Source of the DNA: Bryobacterales bacterium
Lineage (GTDB): Bacteria; Acidobacteriota; Terriglobia; Bryobacterales; Bryobacteraceae
Direction: 5' to 3'
Assembly: GCA_020846745.1 (NCBI GenBank)
Contig: JADLDI010000114.1
Span: 1 to 64,000 of the forward strand
DNA: 64,000 nt
Positions within the stretch are counted from its first letter, which is position 1; the number at the start of each line of letters is the position of its first letter. Of the stretch, positions 7,253-17,381 are shown piece after piece. Both the position numbers and the translations under genes were made by a program. The notes under the pieces are model-generated. The model saw nothing but the letters and a program-made list of their open reading frames with translations, searched no databases and was not told the DNA's origin.

Positions 7253-10200
7253 TTAGAACAGTAGCTTTAAGCCGAACTGCATGATGCGCATTGGAGTTAC
7301 TATCCCTCGAATTTCGCCCATGCGGGTCGAGTCGGGGGTCAACTGATTGATGTTGGTGAACCCGATCCCGTTCGGGGCTCCGAAGTAGGGCGTGTTGGTC
7401 GAATTGATCGCTTCGGCGCGGAACTGAACGTTGAATTTCTCTTTGATCAGGAAGTTCTTGAACATCGAGAAATCCAGGTTCCGTTGGCTGGGTCCGCTGA
7501 GGACGTTGTAGCCAAAGGTGCCGTACCGGCAGAGGTCCGGCCGGCTGGGGACGTTGCAGGTGACGCGGGAGAAGGCGGCCGGGTTGAACCACTGCTGACG
7601 GCTGGGATTATCGAGGCGAGGGCTCCCGACCAAGTCAGGAAACACGGGGCCGCCGGTGTTGAGATCTCCGCCCTGCGTCACGTTGAAGGGGAAGCCCGAG
7701 CGGATCGACAGGATTCCATTCGTCTGCCAGCCACCGATCACATATCCGGCAATGCCTTTGAGGTTCCGGCCCGGCAGTTCCCAAACAAAGTTGGCCACCA
7801 TGTTGTGGGTCTGATCGAAGCGGTACCGGCCGCGGCTGGCGCGGCGGTTCAGCGGATCCTGGAAAGTGACGCCTTCCTGCCCACCGTTTTCGCCGTCGCC
7901 GTGGGATTTGGAGAAGGTGTACGACAACCCGGCGGCGATGCCTTTCATGAACCGGCGGTCGGCCTTCACCTGCAAGCCATGGTGGAAACTTTCGCCGTAG
8001 GAGTCGATGTAACGGATGGTGCTCAGCGTCTGGACGCCGCGCTGCGGCACCGCCGGATCGTAGAACTGCTGATACGGGCGGCGGGCCTGCACGTTGGTGT
8101 CGGGCGATGGCGGCGGCTGGTTGTAGTTGCCGATCGAGTTACCCGAATGCGTTCCCTTCGACCCGACGTATCCCACGGTGAGCGCCGTGTTGAACGGCAG
8201 TTCGCGTTGAATATCGAAACTCCACTTCCACACGTCACCATGCTTGTAGTCCGGCGGAACGTAGTTAAGCGCTACCGGGCGGGGCGCCGCCGCTACACCG
8301 GCAGCCTGCAGGAACGGATCGTTCAACGTAAGAATCGGTTCGCCGGCGCGGAATTTGCGAGTCTGCAGGTTGACCGGCTGGCCGTTTCCGCCGGTCACTG
8401 GGATGGTCTGAGCCACGTCGGTTACCGAGCTGAAGATGAGCGAGCCGGACTTGGGCGGCATCAGGTTGAAGATCGTCCAGGTATTCAGGTGGTTGATGTT
8501 GTCGAACCAGCCCGCACCAGTGCGGATGACCCACTTGTCGGTCGGGCGGAACGTGATGCCCAAGCGCGGCATGAAGAAGTTCCGGCGCGGGAACAACGGG
8601 ATCGCCCCTGCGTCGCCTAAAGCAGCCGGGGCGATCGCCGGAATCTTGGCGCCGCCGGGGATCTGGTAACCGGCGCCGCGGCCCTCGATACCCTTGCCGT
8701 CGCCAGGAAAGTCGAGCGTCCGCCAGAGGCCCTTGGAATCATAAGGAGATCCGATAAAATCCCACCGTAGTCCGCCACTTACCGTAATTCGCGGGCTGAT
8801 CTTCCAGTCGTCGTGGAAGTAGCCGCCGAGACGCGTGTTACGCGGAAACGTGAGCGGGAGTCCTTCCGGCGACGTCGAGCTATTCGGGTATCCCAGCAGG
8901 AAGGAGGCGAGTGAATAACCGGACTCGTTGCCGCTGAAACCTAATGCACCTTCTTCCACGTTGGCAGCGCCGCGTTCCATGGTGATGTAGTAGACTTCGC
9001 CGCCGATCTTGATATTGTGCTTCCCGCGGAACATCGACACATGGTTCCCAAACTGCACCGTATCCATGTTGTCGTAGCCATTGCCGTTGGTGTTTTCGCC
9101 GATCGGGAACGACAGGCCGTTGATTCGGGGCAGGCCATGCTCGCGAGGCGTCAACTTCCGGTTGTTATCGGAGAAAATGCGGAACTGCCCGATTCCGAGA
9201 CTGTCCATATCGAAGGAGGTGTTGTCGGTGCGCGGGTTGGAAGTAAGGTCGTTCGAAACATTGAAGCCGAAGCGGAACTCGTTGATCGTGGTGGGCCCGA
9301 AGGAGTGGATCCATTGGGTAGCCAGGTTGGTGACGCTCGACTTCACGAACACCGGCAGGGCAGGGTTGATGTTGTTTGCCGTGCGGTTCGACCGATCCCA
9401 TGCGAGCCTCGCAAACACGCGATCGTTCACGTTAAACGTGTGATCGATCCGCATGAAGTACGTGTGCGCGTTAACCGGTTGGGGAACACCGGCGGTTGCA
9501 TTGAAGTCCAAGGGGTCAGCCAGCCGGAACTGCGGCTTCGGCACGTAATCATTGATCATCTTCAGCGCACCTGGATGCAATCGGGACGCGGGCAGGATGT
9601 TGTTGGCGAACGGTACGCCCGTGAGGGGATCGAAAATGATCGTGGGATTGCGTAGCGTCCCCGTGGTGCCGATAAGCGTCGGGGTCAGGAGTTGCGAAAA
9701 GTCGCCGCGCCGAAACTCCTCGAGCGCGAAGTTCGCGTTCTGCACGCTGGTGATCCGGTCTAGCCGGTGTTCCATGTTGAACGCCCAGAACGTCTTGTTC
9801 TTGCCGTTATAGATCTTCGGGAAGAACACCGGACCGCTCATGACGAACCCGAACTGGTTGCGGCGTAGCGGGTCTTTCTTCAACCGGTCGAGGTTCTTGG
9901 GGCGTTCGAAGTTCAGGAAGTAGTTCTCGGCGTCGAAAACGTCGTTGCGCAAGAACTCGAAAAACGTGCCGTGCAGGGTGTTGGTGCCGCTCTTCATCGT
10001 GATCTGTACGTTCGCGCCGCCGCCGAAGCCATACTCGGCTGTGAATGCGTTTGTCTGAATTTTGAATTCTTCGATCGCCTCAATCGACGGAACAAAGTTC
10101 GTGATATTGATACGCGGATCTTTTGCGTCGACACCGTCGAGCGATACCACCTGGAAAGTCTCCCGCTGGCCATTCGCGGAGACGGAGAAGCCGGACCCTG

Positions 10201-10729
10201 GGATCGGGAAGCCGCCCATACCATCGCCGCGGCCCGTGCGTTCGCCGAACTGCACCCCCGGCACGAGCACAGCGAGGCCCACCATGTTGCGTCCGTTGAT
10301 CGGCAGGTCGATGATGCGCTTGTTTTCGATCACCGCGCCGACGGTCGCGTTTTCCGTGTTCAACTGAACGGTATTCGCGGAAATCTCGATCTTGTCCGCA
10401 ATCGCGCCAACCTCAAGCTTGAAGTCTTGCCGCACCTGCGCCGACGTTTCGACGCGTATGTCGCGGATGGTTTCGGTCTTGAATCCCTGTACTTCGACTT
10501 TAACCTCGTAGTTACCCACCTGGACCAGCGCAAAGCTATAAAGCCCGGCGGCATTCGTCTCCGCCGTTCGCGAAATTCCGGTGCCCTGGTTGGTCATCGT
10601 GACCTTGGCGCCGGCGATCACCGCGCCGGAGGAATCTTCGACTAAACCTTGGATCGATTGCCCGGATTGTCCGAAGCTAAGCCCTGAGACAACCAAAGCC
10701 GCCAGAACTGCGACGACTGTTCGCTTCAT
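7253..10729 (-). CDS. TonB-dependent receptor with carboxypeptidase-regulatory-like domain (2)
   Basis: About 1158 residues from the ATG at 10729, which starts a proper signal peptide (MKRTVVAVLAALVVSGLSFG) and has GAGGGG just upstream. The open frame extends 39 codons further but that part has no signal-peptide character. Layout: signal peptide, carboxypeptidase-regulatory-like domain (GLVEDSSGAVIAGAKVTMTN), plug (LPINGRNMVGLAVLVPGVQF) and barrel ending KLLF. It shares many long blocks with receptor 1, for example NTENATVGAVIEN and FWAFN, so the two arose by tandem duplication and then diverged. It is followed by its own terminator. Ligand unknown. Confidence 0.93.
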   Translation of the reverse strand: MKRTVVAVLAALVVSGLSFGQSGQSIQGLVEDSSGAVIAGAKVTMTNQGTGISRTAETNAAGLYSFALVQVGNYEVKVEVQGFKTETIRDIRVETSAQVRQDFKLEVGAIADKIEISANTVQLNTENATVGAVIENKRIIDLPINGRNMVGLAVLVPGVQFGERTGRGDGMGGFPIPGSGFSVSANGQRETFQVVSLDGVDAKDPRINITNFVPSIEAIEEFKIQTNAFTAEYGFGGGANVQITMKSGTNTLHGTFFEFLRNDVFDAENYFLNFERPKNLDRLKKDPLRRNQFGFVMSGPVFFPKIYNGKNKTFWAFNMEHRLDRITSVQNANFALEEFRRGDFSQLLTPTLIGTTGTLRNPTIIFDPLTGVPFANNILPASRLHPGALKMINDYVPKPQFRLADPLDFNATAGVPQPVNAHTYFMRIDHTFNVNDRVFARLAWDRSNRTANNINPALPVFVKSSVTNLATQWIHSFGPTTINEFRFGFNVSNDLTSNPRTDNTSFDMDSLGIGQFRIFSDNNRKLTPREHGLPRINGLSFPIGENTNGNGYDNMDTVQFGNHVSMFRGKHNIKIGGEVYYITMERGAANVEEGALGFSGNESGYSLASFLLGYPNSSTSPEGLPLTFPRNTRLGGYFHDDWKISPRITVSGGLRWDFIGSPYDSKGLWRTLDFPGDGKGIEGRGAGYQIPGGAKIPAIAPAALGDAGAIPLFPRRNFFMPRLGITFRPTDKWVIRTGAGWFDNINHLNTWTIFNLMPPKSGSLIFSSVTDVAQTIPVTGGNGQPVNLQTRKFRAGEPILTLNDPFLQAAGVAAAPRPVALNYVPPDYKHGDVWKWSFDIQRELPFNTALTVGYVGSKGTHSGNSIGNYNQPPPSPDTNVQARRPYQQFYDPAVPQRGVQTLSTIRYIDSYGESFHHGLQVKADRRFMKGIAAGLSYTFSKSHGDGENGGQEGVTFQDPLNRRASRGRYRFDQTHNMVANFVWELPGRNLKGIAGYVIGGWQTNGILSIRSGFPFNVTQGGDLNTGGPVFPDLVGSPRLDNPSRQQWFNPAAFSRVTCNVPSRPDLCRYGTFGYNVLSGPSQRNLDFSMFKNFLIKEKFNVQFRAEAINSTNTPYFGAPNGIGFTNINQLTPDSTRMGEIRGIVTPMRIMQFGLKLLF

Positions 10730-10880
10730 CAATTCACCCCTCTGTCGGAATTGCCTACGAACCCTCACACCCGGAGAGATCCGTGGGTCCAGACAGTATA
10801 TAGCGGTTTTAATATTAATGCGAGTGCGAGCATCGGCTTTTTTCATCTCGCACTGTAAAATCGTCGCTTCCAGACGGCGA

Positions 10881-13800
10881 CTAGAATGTGAGCCGCAGTC
10901 CGAACTGGATTACCCGGTTCGCCGTCGACGTCGCTGTGATTCGCCCAACTTGCCCCGGGAAGGAGATGTTCGCCGCCGGATTCGCGAAGTTCGCATGGTT
11001 CGGCAGGTTGAAGAACTCCGACCGGAACTGGAGGTTTACTCTCTCTGCGAACCTGAAGTTCTTATAAACGGATGCATCAATCGTGATCAATCCGGGACCA
11101 ATCAGCGTGTTCTTACCCGCGCTGCCGAACGTATACGGCGCCGGCACGGCGAACGCCGCAGCATTGAACCACCGCGTGATGTCCTGGGCATCCACATGCC
11201 AGTCACCCACGACGTCCGGCCGCCCGCTGGGCGCCCCCTGCAAGGTGGCGGTGAACGACGGCGAAAACGGCGTGCCCGTCGCGAACGTCGTGATTCCACC
11301 CACCTGCCAACCGCCAATCACGTAATTCAGCGGGCCACCCACATTCAAAAACGCCTTTCCTTTCCCGAACGGTAAGTCGTAGAGGTAATTCATCGTCAGC
11401 ACCTGACGGCGAATGCCCGACAGGTTGGCGCGGTCGGCCCGGAAATTCCGGATGTCCTGCGGCCCGGTATAGAGGTCGTCGCCGATCGCCCGAACATACT
11501 GATATTCCGCCTGGAAGAGCAGGCCGTGCGAGTAGCGCTTCATAATTCCGACCTGCAACGAGTTGGAAATCTGCGACCCGCCCGAATCGTAGTACAGAAT
11601 GCTCGACCAGGGCTGCAAAGGCCGCCGGTCCTGTGTCGGCCCCGGCCCGAACGTGCGTGGCTGGTTGGCGTCATAAGCGCGCCAGGTATGCCGGAAGTTC
11701 TGGCTGAGAAAGGAAACGCGGAGCCCCAACGAGGCGGTGATCTGCTGTTCCACGGTGATGTTTGCCTGGTGAACCTCATTCATTTTGATGTTGGGGTCGA
11801 ACGCCGTAAACGATGGGTTCCTGGGGGCACTCCCCGCCGTCGGAAACGCATTCGAAAGAGTGAGACTGGGCGTGGCCCCGGCGGGCGCCTCCAAGCGCTC
11901 GGTCAGCACAAAGGGCGGGTTCTTCGGGAACGACAGAAACTGGTCGCCAAAGGTCGAACCATAGTACATGCCATAGCCTCCGCGAACCACCGTATTCTGC
12001 ATTAGCTTGTAGGCAAAGCCGATGCGGGGCGCCAGGTTGTTGTGGTCCCCTGCCACCAATTTGTTTGGGAAGCCTGCCTTGTCATTTGTCACAACCGGCA
12101 AGGCGGACACCAACTGCGGACTTGCTCCAGGCGAAACGCCTCCATTGAAGTTCGGGACAACAATTCGATTGTTCGCCAGGTCGAAGTTGGCATAGTTCCC
12201 GTCGCGGTCTTCATACTGTGTCTGCACTTCATACCGCACACCGAGGTTGAGCGTGAGTTTGGGTGTTAGACGCCAGTCGTCCTGGAAGTAAAGACCGTAG
12301 ACGCTTGCTCCAGGCTGTGTCGATCCGCCAAACGCGGTGGACCGCTGCGCCACCGTCGGATATCCGAGCAGGAAATCCGCCAGCGCGTCGCGCGAGTAGA
12401 TGCCCTGAAAATCGAAGTACCCGCGCGGATACGGCCGTATCGCCATTTTGTCGTAGCTCTTGTTGAAGTTCAGATCCATGCCGCCTTTGAACATGTGCTT
12501 CCCGCGGACCCAGGTGGTGTTGTTGATCCAATTGTGGCTGTACTGCTTGAAGGATCCGCCACTGGTTGTGCCCTGGTTTTCGGTGAGCTGTGTGTAACCA
12601 GGAATGTTCATCGTCGGTACACCGCCGGCTCCGGGGGTAATTGGGAATAGTCCCGGAATGAGCCGGCTCAGGTCCAGATCCGGATTGCCGGTGTTGCGGA
12701 AATTGTTGTTGTAGATGGTTCCGAATTTGAAGTCATTCGTAACGCTCGGTGAGAACAGGTGTGTCCAGGAGAAGGTGAAGTTACGGTCCAGGAATCCGAA
12801 GTAGCCGTTATTGAAACCGGCAGCGGCCGGCCCCGCCTGGAAATAGGGCCCGTTGGTAAACGCGAGGAACCGGCCGAAGATCCGGTCATTCGATCCAATG
12901 CTGTGGTCGATCCGTAGCGACCAGTTGTCGAGTTGTGGCTGGTTCGACAGGTTCGTCACGTAGTTGAACCCGGTCCCGGCCGCTCCTGTCCCGGCTTGGT
13001 TCGGCAGCGGATAATACTTGATCAGTTCCGCGGCCGCGGGATGAATTCGATTCGCCGGAATCTGATTACCGGGAAACGGACTTCCCGTGAGCGGGTCGAT
13101 AATCTCCCGCAAACCGGCGAAGTTCCCGGTCCGCTGGGCCGCCGTCGGTACCGCCAACGTGTTCGTCCGCGGAGACCGTTCTCGCAGGCCTTCCCAGACG
13201 AAGAAGAAGAATGTCCGGTTCCTCCCGTTGTACACCTTCGGCAGGAACGCCGGACCGCCCACCGATCCTCCAAATTCGTTCCGGTTGAACGGCGGCCGGC
13301 TCGGCGCGAAGAAGTTCCGCGCCGCAAACTCGCGATTCCGGTTGTAATGGAAAAGGCTTCCGTGAAAATCGTTTGTGCCGGACTTCGTCACCACCCGGAT
13401 CTGCGCGCCGCCGCGTCCGAATTCCGCTGGGGCGTTGACGTTGATGATTTCAAACTCGGCCACCATGTCGAGGGAGGGGAAGGCTCCCTCGCCACGAGCG
13501 CTAATGGTGTCGTTGTTGCTGGTCCCATCGATTGTGAAGTTGTTGTTTGAATTCCCCGGTCCGCCGCCCACTCGCGGGCTTGTCCCCGCATTCTGCACGC
13601 CCGGCGCAAGGGCAAGCAGGTTGAACAGACTGCGGCCATTCAATGGAACTCCAAGCACCTGCCGCGACTCGATCACCGCGCCTACCGACGACGTTTCCGA
13701 CTGGATTACCGGCGCGATGCCCTGCACATCCACGCTCGACACCACGCTCCCGATCTTCATTTGAAAGTCGATTCGTGCCGTCTGGCCTACTTGCAGCCGC

Positions 13801-14069
13801 AAGTCGGTTTTTTGCTCCACGCTGAAGCCCTGTTTGCGAGACTCCACCGTGTAGGCGCCGACAACCAGGTTTGGCAGCGCGAAATAACCTTCGTTATTAG
13901 TCAGTGTTTCCGCTGTAACGGCAGTACCTTCGTTTTTGGCACTGACTCGAACTTCCGGAAGAGCGGCGCCGCTTGGGTCGGTCACTCTGCCGGTAATAGC
14001 GGCGAATTGCGCCGCAAGCGGCGTTACGGCGGCTAGCAAAAGAATAGACGGCCTAAGCATGGCCGTCAT
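10881..14069 (-). CDS. TonB-dependent receptor with carboxypeptidase-regulatory-like domain (3)
   Basis: 1062 residues (or 1059 from the ATG at 14060). Signal peptide (LRPSILLLAAVTPLAAQ), carboxypeptidase-regulatory-like domain (GRVTDPSGAALPEVRVSAKN), plug (VLGVPLNGRSLFNLLALAPG; TIDGTSNNDTISARGEGAF) and barrel with a terminal Phe (FGLRLTF). It belongs to a different subfamily from receptors 1 and 2: the plug and barrel sequences differ and it is about 100 residues shorter. It starts only 24 bp after the stop of nuoM on the same strand, so readthrough from nuoM is possible, though the functions are unrelated. Ligand unknown. Confidence 0.92.
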   Translation of the reverse strand: MTAMLRPSILLLAAVTPLAAQFAAITGRVTDPSGAALPEVRVSAKNEGTAVTAETLTNNEGYFALPNLVVGAYTVESRKQGFSVEQKTDLRLQVGQTARIDFQMKIGSVVSSVDVQGIAPVIQSETSSVGAVIESRQVLGVPLNGRSLFNLLALAPGVQNAGTSPRVGGGPGNSNNNFTIDGTSNNDTISARGEGAFPSLDMVAEFEIINVNAPAEFGRGGAQIRVVTKSGTNDFHGSLFHYNRNREFAARNFFAPSRPPFNRNEFGGSVGGPAFLPKVYNGRNRTFFFFVWEGLRERSPRTNTLAVPTAAQRTGNFAGLREIIDPLTGSPFPGNQIPANRIHPAAAELIKYYPLPNQAGTGAAGTGFNYVTNLSNQPQLDNWSLRIDHSIGSNDRIFGRFLAFTNGPYFQAGPAAAGFNNGYFGFLDRNFTFSWTHLFSPSVTNDFKFGTIYNNNFRNTGNPDLDLSRLIPGLFPITPGAGGVPTMNIPGYTQLTENQGTTSGGSFKQYSHNWINNTTWVRGKHMFKGGMDLNFNKSYDKMAIRPYPRGYFDFQGIYSRDALADFLLGYPTVAQRSTAFGGSTQPGASVYGLYFQDDWRLTPKLTLNLGVRYEVQTQYEDRDGNYANFDLANNRIVVPNFNGGVSPGASPQLVSALPVVTNDKAGFPNKLVAGDHNNLAPRIGFAYKLMQNTVVRGGYGMYYGSTFGDQFLSFPKNPPFVLTERLEAPAGATPSLTLSNAFPTAGSAPRNPSFTAFDPNIKMNEVHQANITVEQQITASLGLRVSFLSQNFRHTWRAYDANQPRTFGPGPTQDRRPLQPWSSILYYDSGGSQISNSLQVGIMKRYSHGLLFQAEYQYVRAIGDDLYTGPQDIRNFRADRANLSGIRRQVLTMNYLYDLPFGKGKAFLNVGGPLNYVIGGWQVGGITTFATGTPFSPSFTATLQGAPSGRPDVVGDWHVDAQDITRWFNAAAFAVPAPYTFGSAGKNTLIGPGLITIDASVYKNFRFAERVNLQFRSEFFNLPNHANFANPAANISFPGQVGRITATSTANRVIQFGLRLTF

Positions 14070-14093
14070 TCTATATCACGTAGTAATCTTTAA

Positions 14094-15644
14094 CTACTGC
14101 TGGAGGCGTGCCGCCGGCGCCGTCACCTCTAATGGGTTCTTCATCTTGTGCTCGCTGTAATAGCCGGGCTTTACCCGCTCGACGATCTGCGCCACCGGCC
14201 GGTCCAGAATCTCGAAATACGGCTTCGGATACACGCCGATCCACACCGCCCAAACGAGCAGCGGAGCAAACACTGCAATCTCGCGCCAGCTTAGGTCTTT
14301 CAACCCGGAGTTCTTCTCCGCGATGTCGCCCAGCATGGTCCGCTGGAACAGCCACAGCAGGTACGCCGCGCCGAGCACGATGCCGAGGACACACCAGAGC
14401 GCCCAATTGAGCGACACCTGGTAGGCGCCTTGCAGAATCGTGAACTCGCCGATAAACCCGTTCAACGGCGGCATGCCCATCGACGACAACGCCGCGATGA
14501 GGAAAATCGCGGTGTACACGGGCATCACCTTCAACAGTCCGCCGTATTGCGCGATCTCACGTGTGTGCCGCCGTTCGTACACAACACCGACAATCAAGAA
14601 GAGCATGCCGGTCGAAATCGCGTGATTGATCTGCTGGATCACGCTGCCGGCGATCCCCTGCGGATTGAGTGCGATGATCCCAAGCGTGCAAAAGCCCATG
14701 TGGCTGACAGAGGAATACGCAATCAGCTTTTTCATGTCCTTCTGCATCATGCAAACCAGCGCGCCATAGACGATGGCGATGATGGAGATGATCGCTACGA
14801 TGCTTACCACCTTCGGGTCTTTCGCCGTCTCCGGCAGCAGCGGCAGCGAGAACCGGATGAACCCGTACGTCCCCATCTTCAAGAGCACGCTCGCCAGCAC
14901 CACGCTACCGGCCGTCGGCGCCTCCACGTGTGCATCGGGCAACCAGGTATGGAACGGCCACATCGGCACCTTCACCGCAAACCCGATGAAGAATGCCCAG
15001 AACACCCACCAACCCGCCGCCCACGGTAGTTGCGTCCTGATCAACTCATTAATGTTGAACGTGTACACCTGGAACTGCTGCGCATGGTGCCAGTAAAGCG
15101 TAATGATGCCGAGCAGCATCAGAATCGAACCGGTGGCCGTGTAGATGACGAACTTGATCGCGGCGTACGCCCGCCGGGGTCCGCCCCAGATCGCGATGAT
15201 GAAGTACATCGGCACCAGGGTGATTTCCCAAAACAGGAAAAACAGCAGAAAGTCGAGCGAGATGAACACGCCGAGCATTCCAACCTGCTGGATCAGGAAA
15301 TAGGAGTAGTACTCCTTCAGCCGCGTATCGATCGCGTTCCATGACGACAGCACGGCGATAAAGCCGATCAGCGTCGTCATCACCACCATCAACAGGCCGA
15401 TACCATCGATACCGATGTGATACGACGCGCCCAGCGACGGGATCCAGTTCGCCTTCTCGACAAATTGGAAGTCCTGGTTACGGTCGAACCGCTGGATCAG
15501 CGGGATGCACTCCAAAAAGCCGATGAGCATCACGGCGTTCGCCCATAGCTTGATCAGCTTGGCGTTCGACGACGGCAACGCCAGCAACACCAGAAATCCG
15601 ACAAACGGAGTCCAAAGGACGATGGAAAGCAGATGGTCCATCAC
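14094..15644 (-). CDS. nuoM: NADH-quinone oxidoreductase subunit M
   Basis: 516 residues with about 14 membrane helices. Antiporter-like subunit of respiratory complex I, which moves protons across the inner membrane as NADH reduces quinone. Family hallmarks are visible: GIDGIGLLMVVMTTLIGFIA near residue 80, the FLLFFLFWEITLVPMYFIIA helix carrying the essential glutamate, WLPDAHVEAPTAGSVVLA, and KKLIAYSSVSHMGFCTLG. Length is normal. The ATG at 15644 is followed by MDHLLSIVLWTPFVG, a typical NuoM start. Usually nuoM sits between nuoL and nuoN; here neither neighbour is present, so this is a stand-alone copy. Confidence 0.95.
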   Translation of the reverse strand: MMDHLLSIVLWTPFVGFLVLLALPSSNAKLIKLWANAVMLIGFLECIPLIQRFDRNQDFQFVEKANWIPSLGASYHIGIDGIGLLMVVMTTLIGFIAVLSSWNAIDTRLKEYYSYFLIQQVGMLGVFISLDFLLFFLFWEITLVPMYFIIAIWGGPRRAYAAIKFVIYTATGSILMLLGIITLYWHHAQQFQVYTFNINELIRTQLPWAAGWWVFWAFFIGFAVKVPMWPFHTWLPDAHVEAPTAGSVVLASVLLKMGTYGFIRFSLPLLPETAKDPKVVSIVAIISIIAIVYGALVCMMQKDMKKLIAYSSVSHMGFCTLGIIALNPQGIAGSVIQQINHAISTGMLFLIVGVVYERRHTREIAQYGGLLKVMPVYTAIFLIAALSSMGMPPLNGFIGEFTILQGAYQVSLNWALWCVLGIVLGAAYLLWLFQRTMLGDIAEKNSGLKDLSWREIAVFAPLLVWAVWIGVYPKPYFEILDRPVAQIVERVKPGYYSEHKMKNPLEVTAPAARLQQ

Positions 15645-15997
15645 GCTCTATCACAACACACTTCTGGGGGTCAAGGAAATTCCCAAAGTTCACGCACCCC
15701 CGTGGGCACCCTCACCCACGTCTGGGTGAAAATCCCTCGTCGGTCGGTCGCGATATCGGGGACAGGCCCCGTTTTTCGGGTATCGAGGTGTCGGCAGGTT
15801 CAGCAGCAGCGGTGGCGTGCTGTGGGATGATGCGACGGGTGGGCAGGAATGCATCACCCGTATCTCGTTACAATGGAATATGTAAAACGATTTGGAAGAG
15901 CAAGTGCTCCTCTCCCTCCGCACGGTCCCGCACCCGCGTATTGCCACGGGCGCCTCTTCATCAACTGGTCTGTTCCGGCATCAGGGAGACCGAATTA
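15645..15997. other. Divergent promoter region between nuoM and citrate synthase
   Basis: About 350 bp without a gene. It contains an inverted repeat (CGTGGG at 15701-15706 with CCCACG at 15715-15720) and, at 15752-15777, an inverse-orientation copy of the dispersed motif (GGGGACAGGCCCCG). Promoters for both divergent genes should lie here, but I cannot place them with confidence. Confidence 0.5.
15752..15777 (-). repeat. Dispersed REP-like motif, inverse copy
   Basis: Read on the minus strand this gives CGGGGCCTGTCCCCGATAT, matching the core of the copies at 1606, 3212, 7071 and 18935. The motif can fold (GGGGCCTGTCCCC) and is intergenic here. Confidence 0.6.
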
Positions 15998-17314
15998 ATG
16001 GCTGATCAATCCTTCAATATCACCGACAATCGCACTGGGAAATCCTATACACTGCCCGTTCACGACGGAACCATCCGCGCGATGGATCTCCGCCCCATCA
16101 AAGCCGATCCCGAAGAATTCGGCACCATGACTTACGACCCGGCGTTTCTGAACACCGCGTCCTGTCGTTCCGCCATCACCTATATCGATGGCGACCGTGG
16201 CATCCTTCGTTATCGCGGCTACCCGATTGAGGAGCTCGCGGAAAAATGTTCGTTCATGGAAGTCGCCTACCTCTTACTGAATGGCGAACTGCCCACACAG
16301 ATTGAACTCGACCAGTGGATTACCGAGATCAAATCGCACACGATGATCCACGAAACGACCAAGCACTTTCTCCAGGGCTTTCGCTACAACGCTCACCCGA
16401 TGACCATGTTCATCAGCACAGTGGCGGCGCTGTCGAGCGTCTACCCCGAGTGCAAGCACGTGCTCGACCCCACCATCCGCCGCCGCGAGATCGTTCGCCT
16501 CATCGCCAAGGTCCCCACCATCGCCGCCTACTGCTACCGGCACCAACTTGGCTACCCCTATGTCTACCCTGACAACGACCTCAGCTATGCCGAAAACTTC
16601 ATGAACATGCTGTGGCGCATGGCAGAACCTAAGTTCCTGGCGAACCCCGTCCTCGCTCGCGCCCTCGACATTCTCTTCATACTGCACGCCGATCACGAGC
16701 AGAACTGTTCCACCAACGTCATGCGTTGCGTCGGCAGCTCCCAAGCCGACCCCTACGTCTCCCTCTCTGCCGCGGCCGCCGCGCTCTCCGGCCCCCTGCA
16801 TGGCGGCGCCAATGAGGAAGTGCTCCGCATGCTCGACGAAATCGGCACCGTCGACAATGTAAAACCGTATGTCGACAAGGTGAAGTCCGGCCATACCAAG
16901 CTGATGGGTTTCGGCCACCGCGTCTACAAGAACTACGACCCTCGCGCCCGCATCATTAAGTGGACCGCCAACCAGGTCTTCGAAGTCACCGGACGCAACC
17001 GGAAGATCGACGTCGCACTTGCCCTTGAGAAGATCGCGCTCGAAGACGAGTACTTCGTCAAGCGGAAGCTCTACCCGAACGTCGATTTCTACTCCGGCAT
17101 CATCTACGAAGCGATGGGCTTCGAACCGTCGATCTTTACAGTCCTGTTCGCCATCCCTCGCACGGTCGGCTGGCTCGCCCAATGGCAAGAAATGATCACC
17201 GATCCCGAACAGAAAATCTCACGGCCGCGCCAGCTTTACATTGGCCACGCCGAACGCCACGTGCCGACCCTCGCCGAGCGTTCCGTACCCGCCACTGCGA
17301 TAGCGATGTCTTAG
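15998..17314 (+). CDS. gltA: Citrate synthase
   Basis: 438 residues. Condenses acetyl-CoA and oxaloacetate to citrate, the entry step of the TCA cycle, in the cytoplasm. The ATG at 15998 (MADQSFNITD) is chosen over the upstream open frame because the protein then matches the type II (Gram-negative hexameric) family, and CAGGGAGA precedes it. Visible motifs: GDRGILRYRGYPIEELAEK, the catalytic His region LHADHEQNCSTNVMR, GPLHGGANEEVLRML, and the conserved Asp loop in IIYEAMGF. A terminator follows directly, so it is probably monocistronic. Confidence 0.96.
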   Translation: MADQSFNITDNRTGKSYTLPVHDGTIRAMDLRPIKADPEEFGTMTYDPAFLNTASCRSAITYIDGDRGILRYRGYPIEELAEKCSFMEVAYLLLNGELPTQIELDQWITEIKSHTMIHETTKHFLQGFRYNAHPMTMFISTVAALSSVYPECKHVLDPTIRRREIVRLIAKVPTIAAYCYRHQLGYPYVYPDNDLSYAENFMNMLWRMAEPKFLANPVLARALDILFILHADHEQNCSTNVMRCVGSSQADPYVSLSAAAAALSGPLHGGANEEVLRMLDEIGTVDNVKPYVDKVKSGHTKLMGFGHRVYKNYDPRARIIKWTANQVFEVTGRNRKIDVALALEKIALEDEYFVKRKLYPNVDFYSGIIYEAMGFEPSIFTVLFAIPRTVGWLAQWQEMITDPEQKISRPRQLYIGHAERHVPTLAERSVPATAIAMS

Positions 17315-17330
17315 CCATCCATTCTCGAAT

Positions 17331-17367
17331 AAAAAGGGCCGTCCACCTGTTGGGGCGGCCCCTCTTT
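17331..17367 (+). terminator. Rho-independent terminator of citrate synthase gene
   Basis: GGGCCG (17336-17341) pairs with CGGCCC (17356-17361), flanked by an A-run before and CTCTTTGTT after. It lies 20-50 bp beyond the citrate synthase stop codon. Confidence 0.75.
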
Positions 17368-17381
17368 GTTGTCCTCAGCGC

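Noticed and set aside
16274..17188. A 304-codon open frame antisense to citrate synthase
   Set aside because: Citrate synthase on the plus strand is certain; the antisense frame has no family features.
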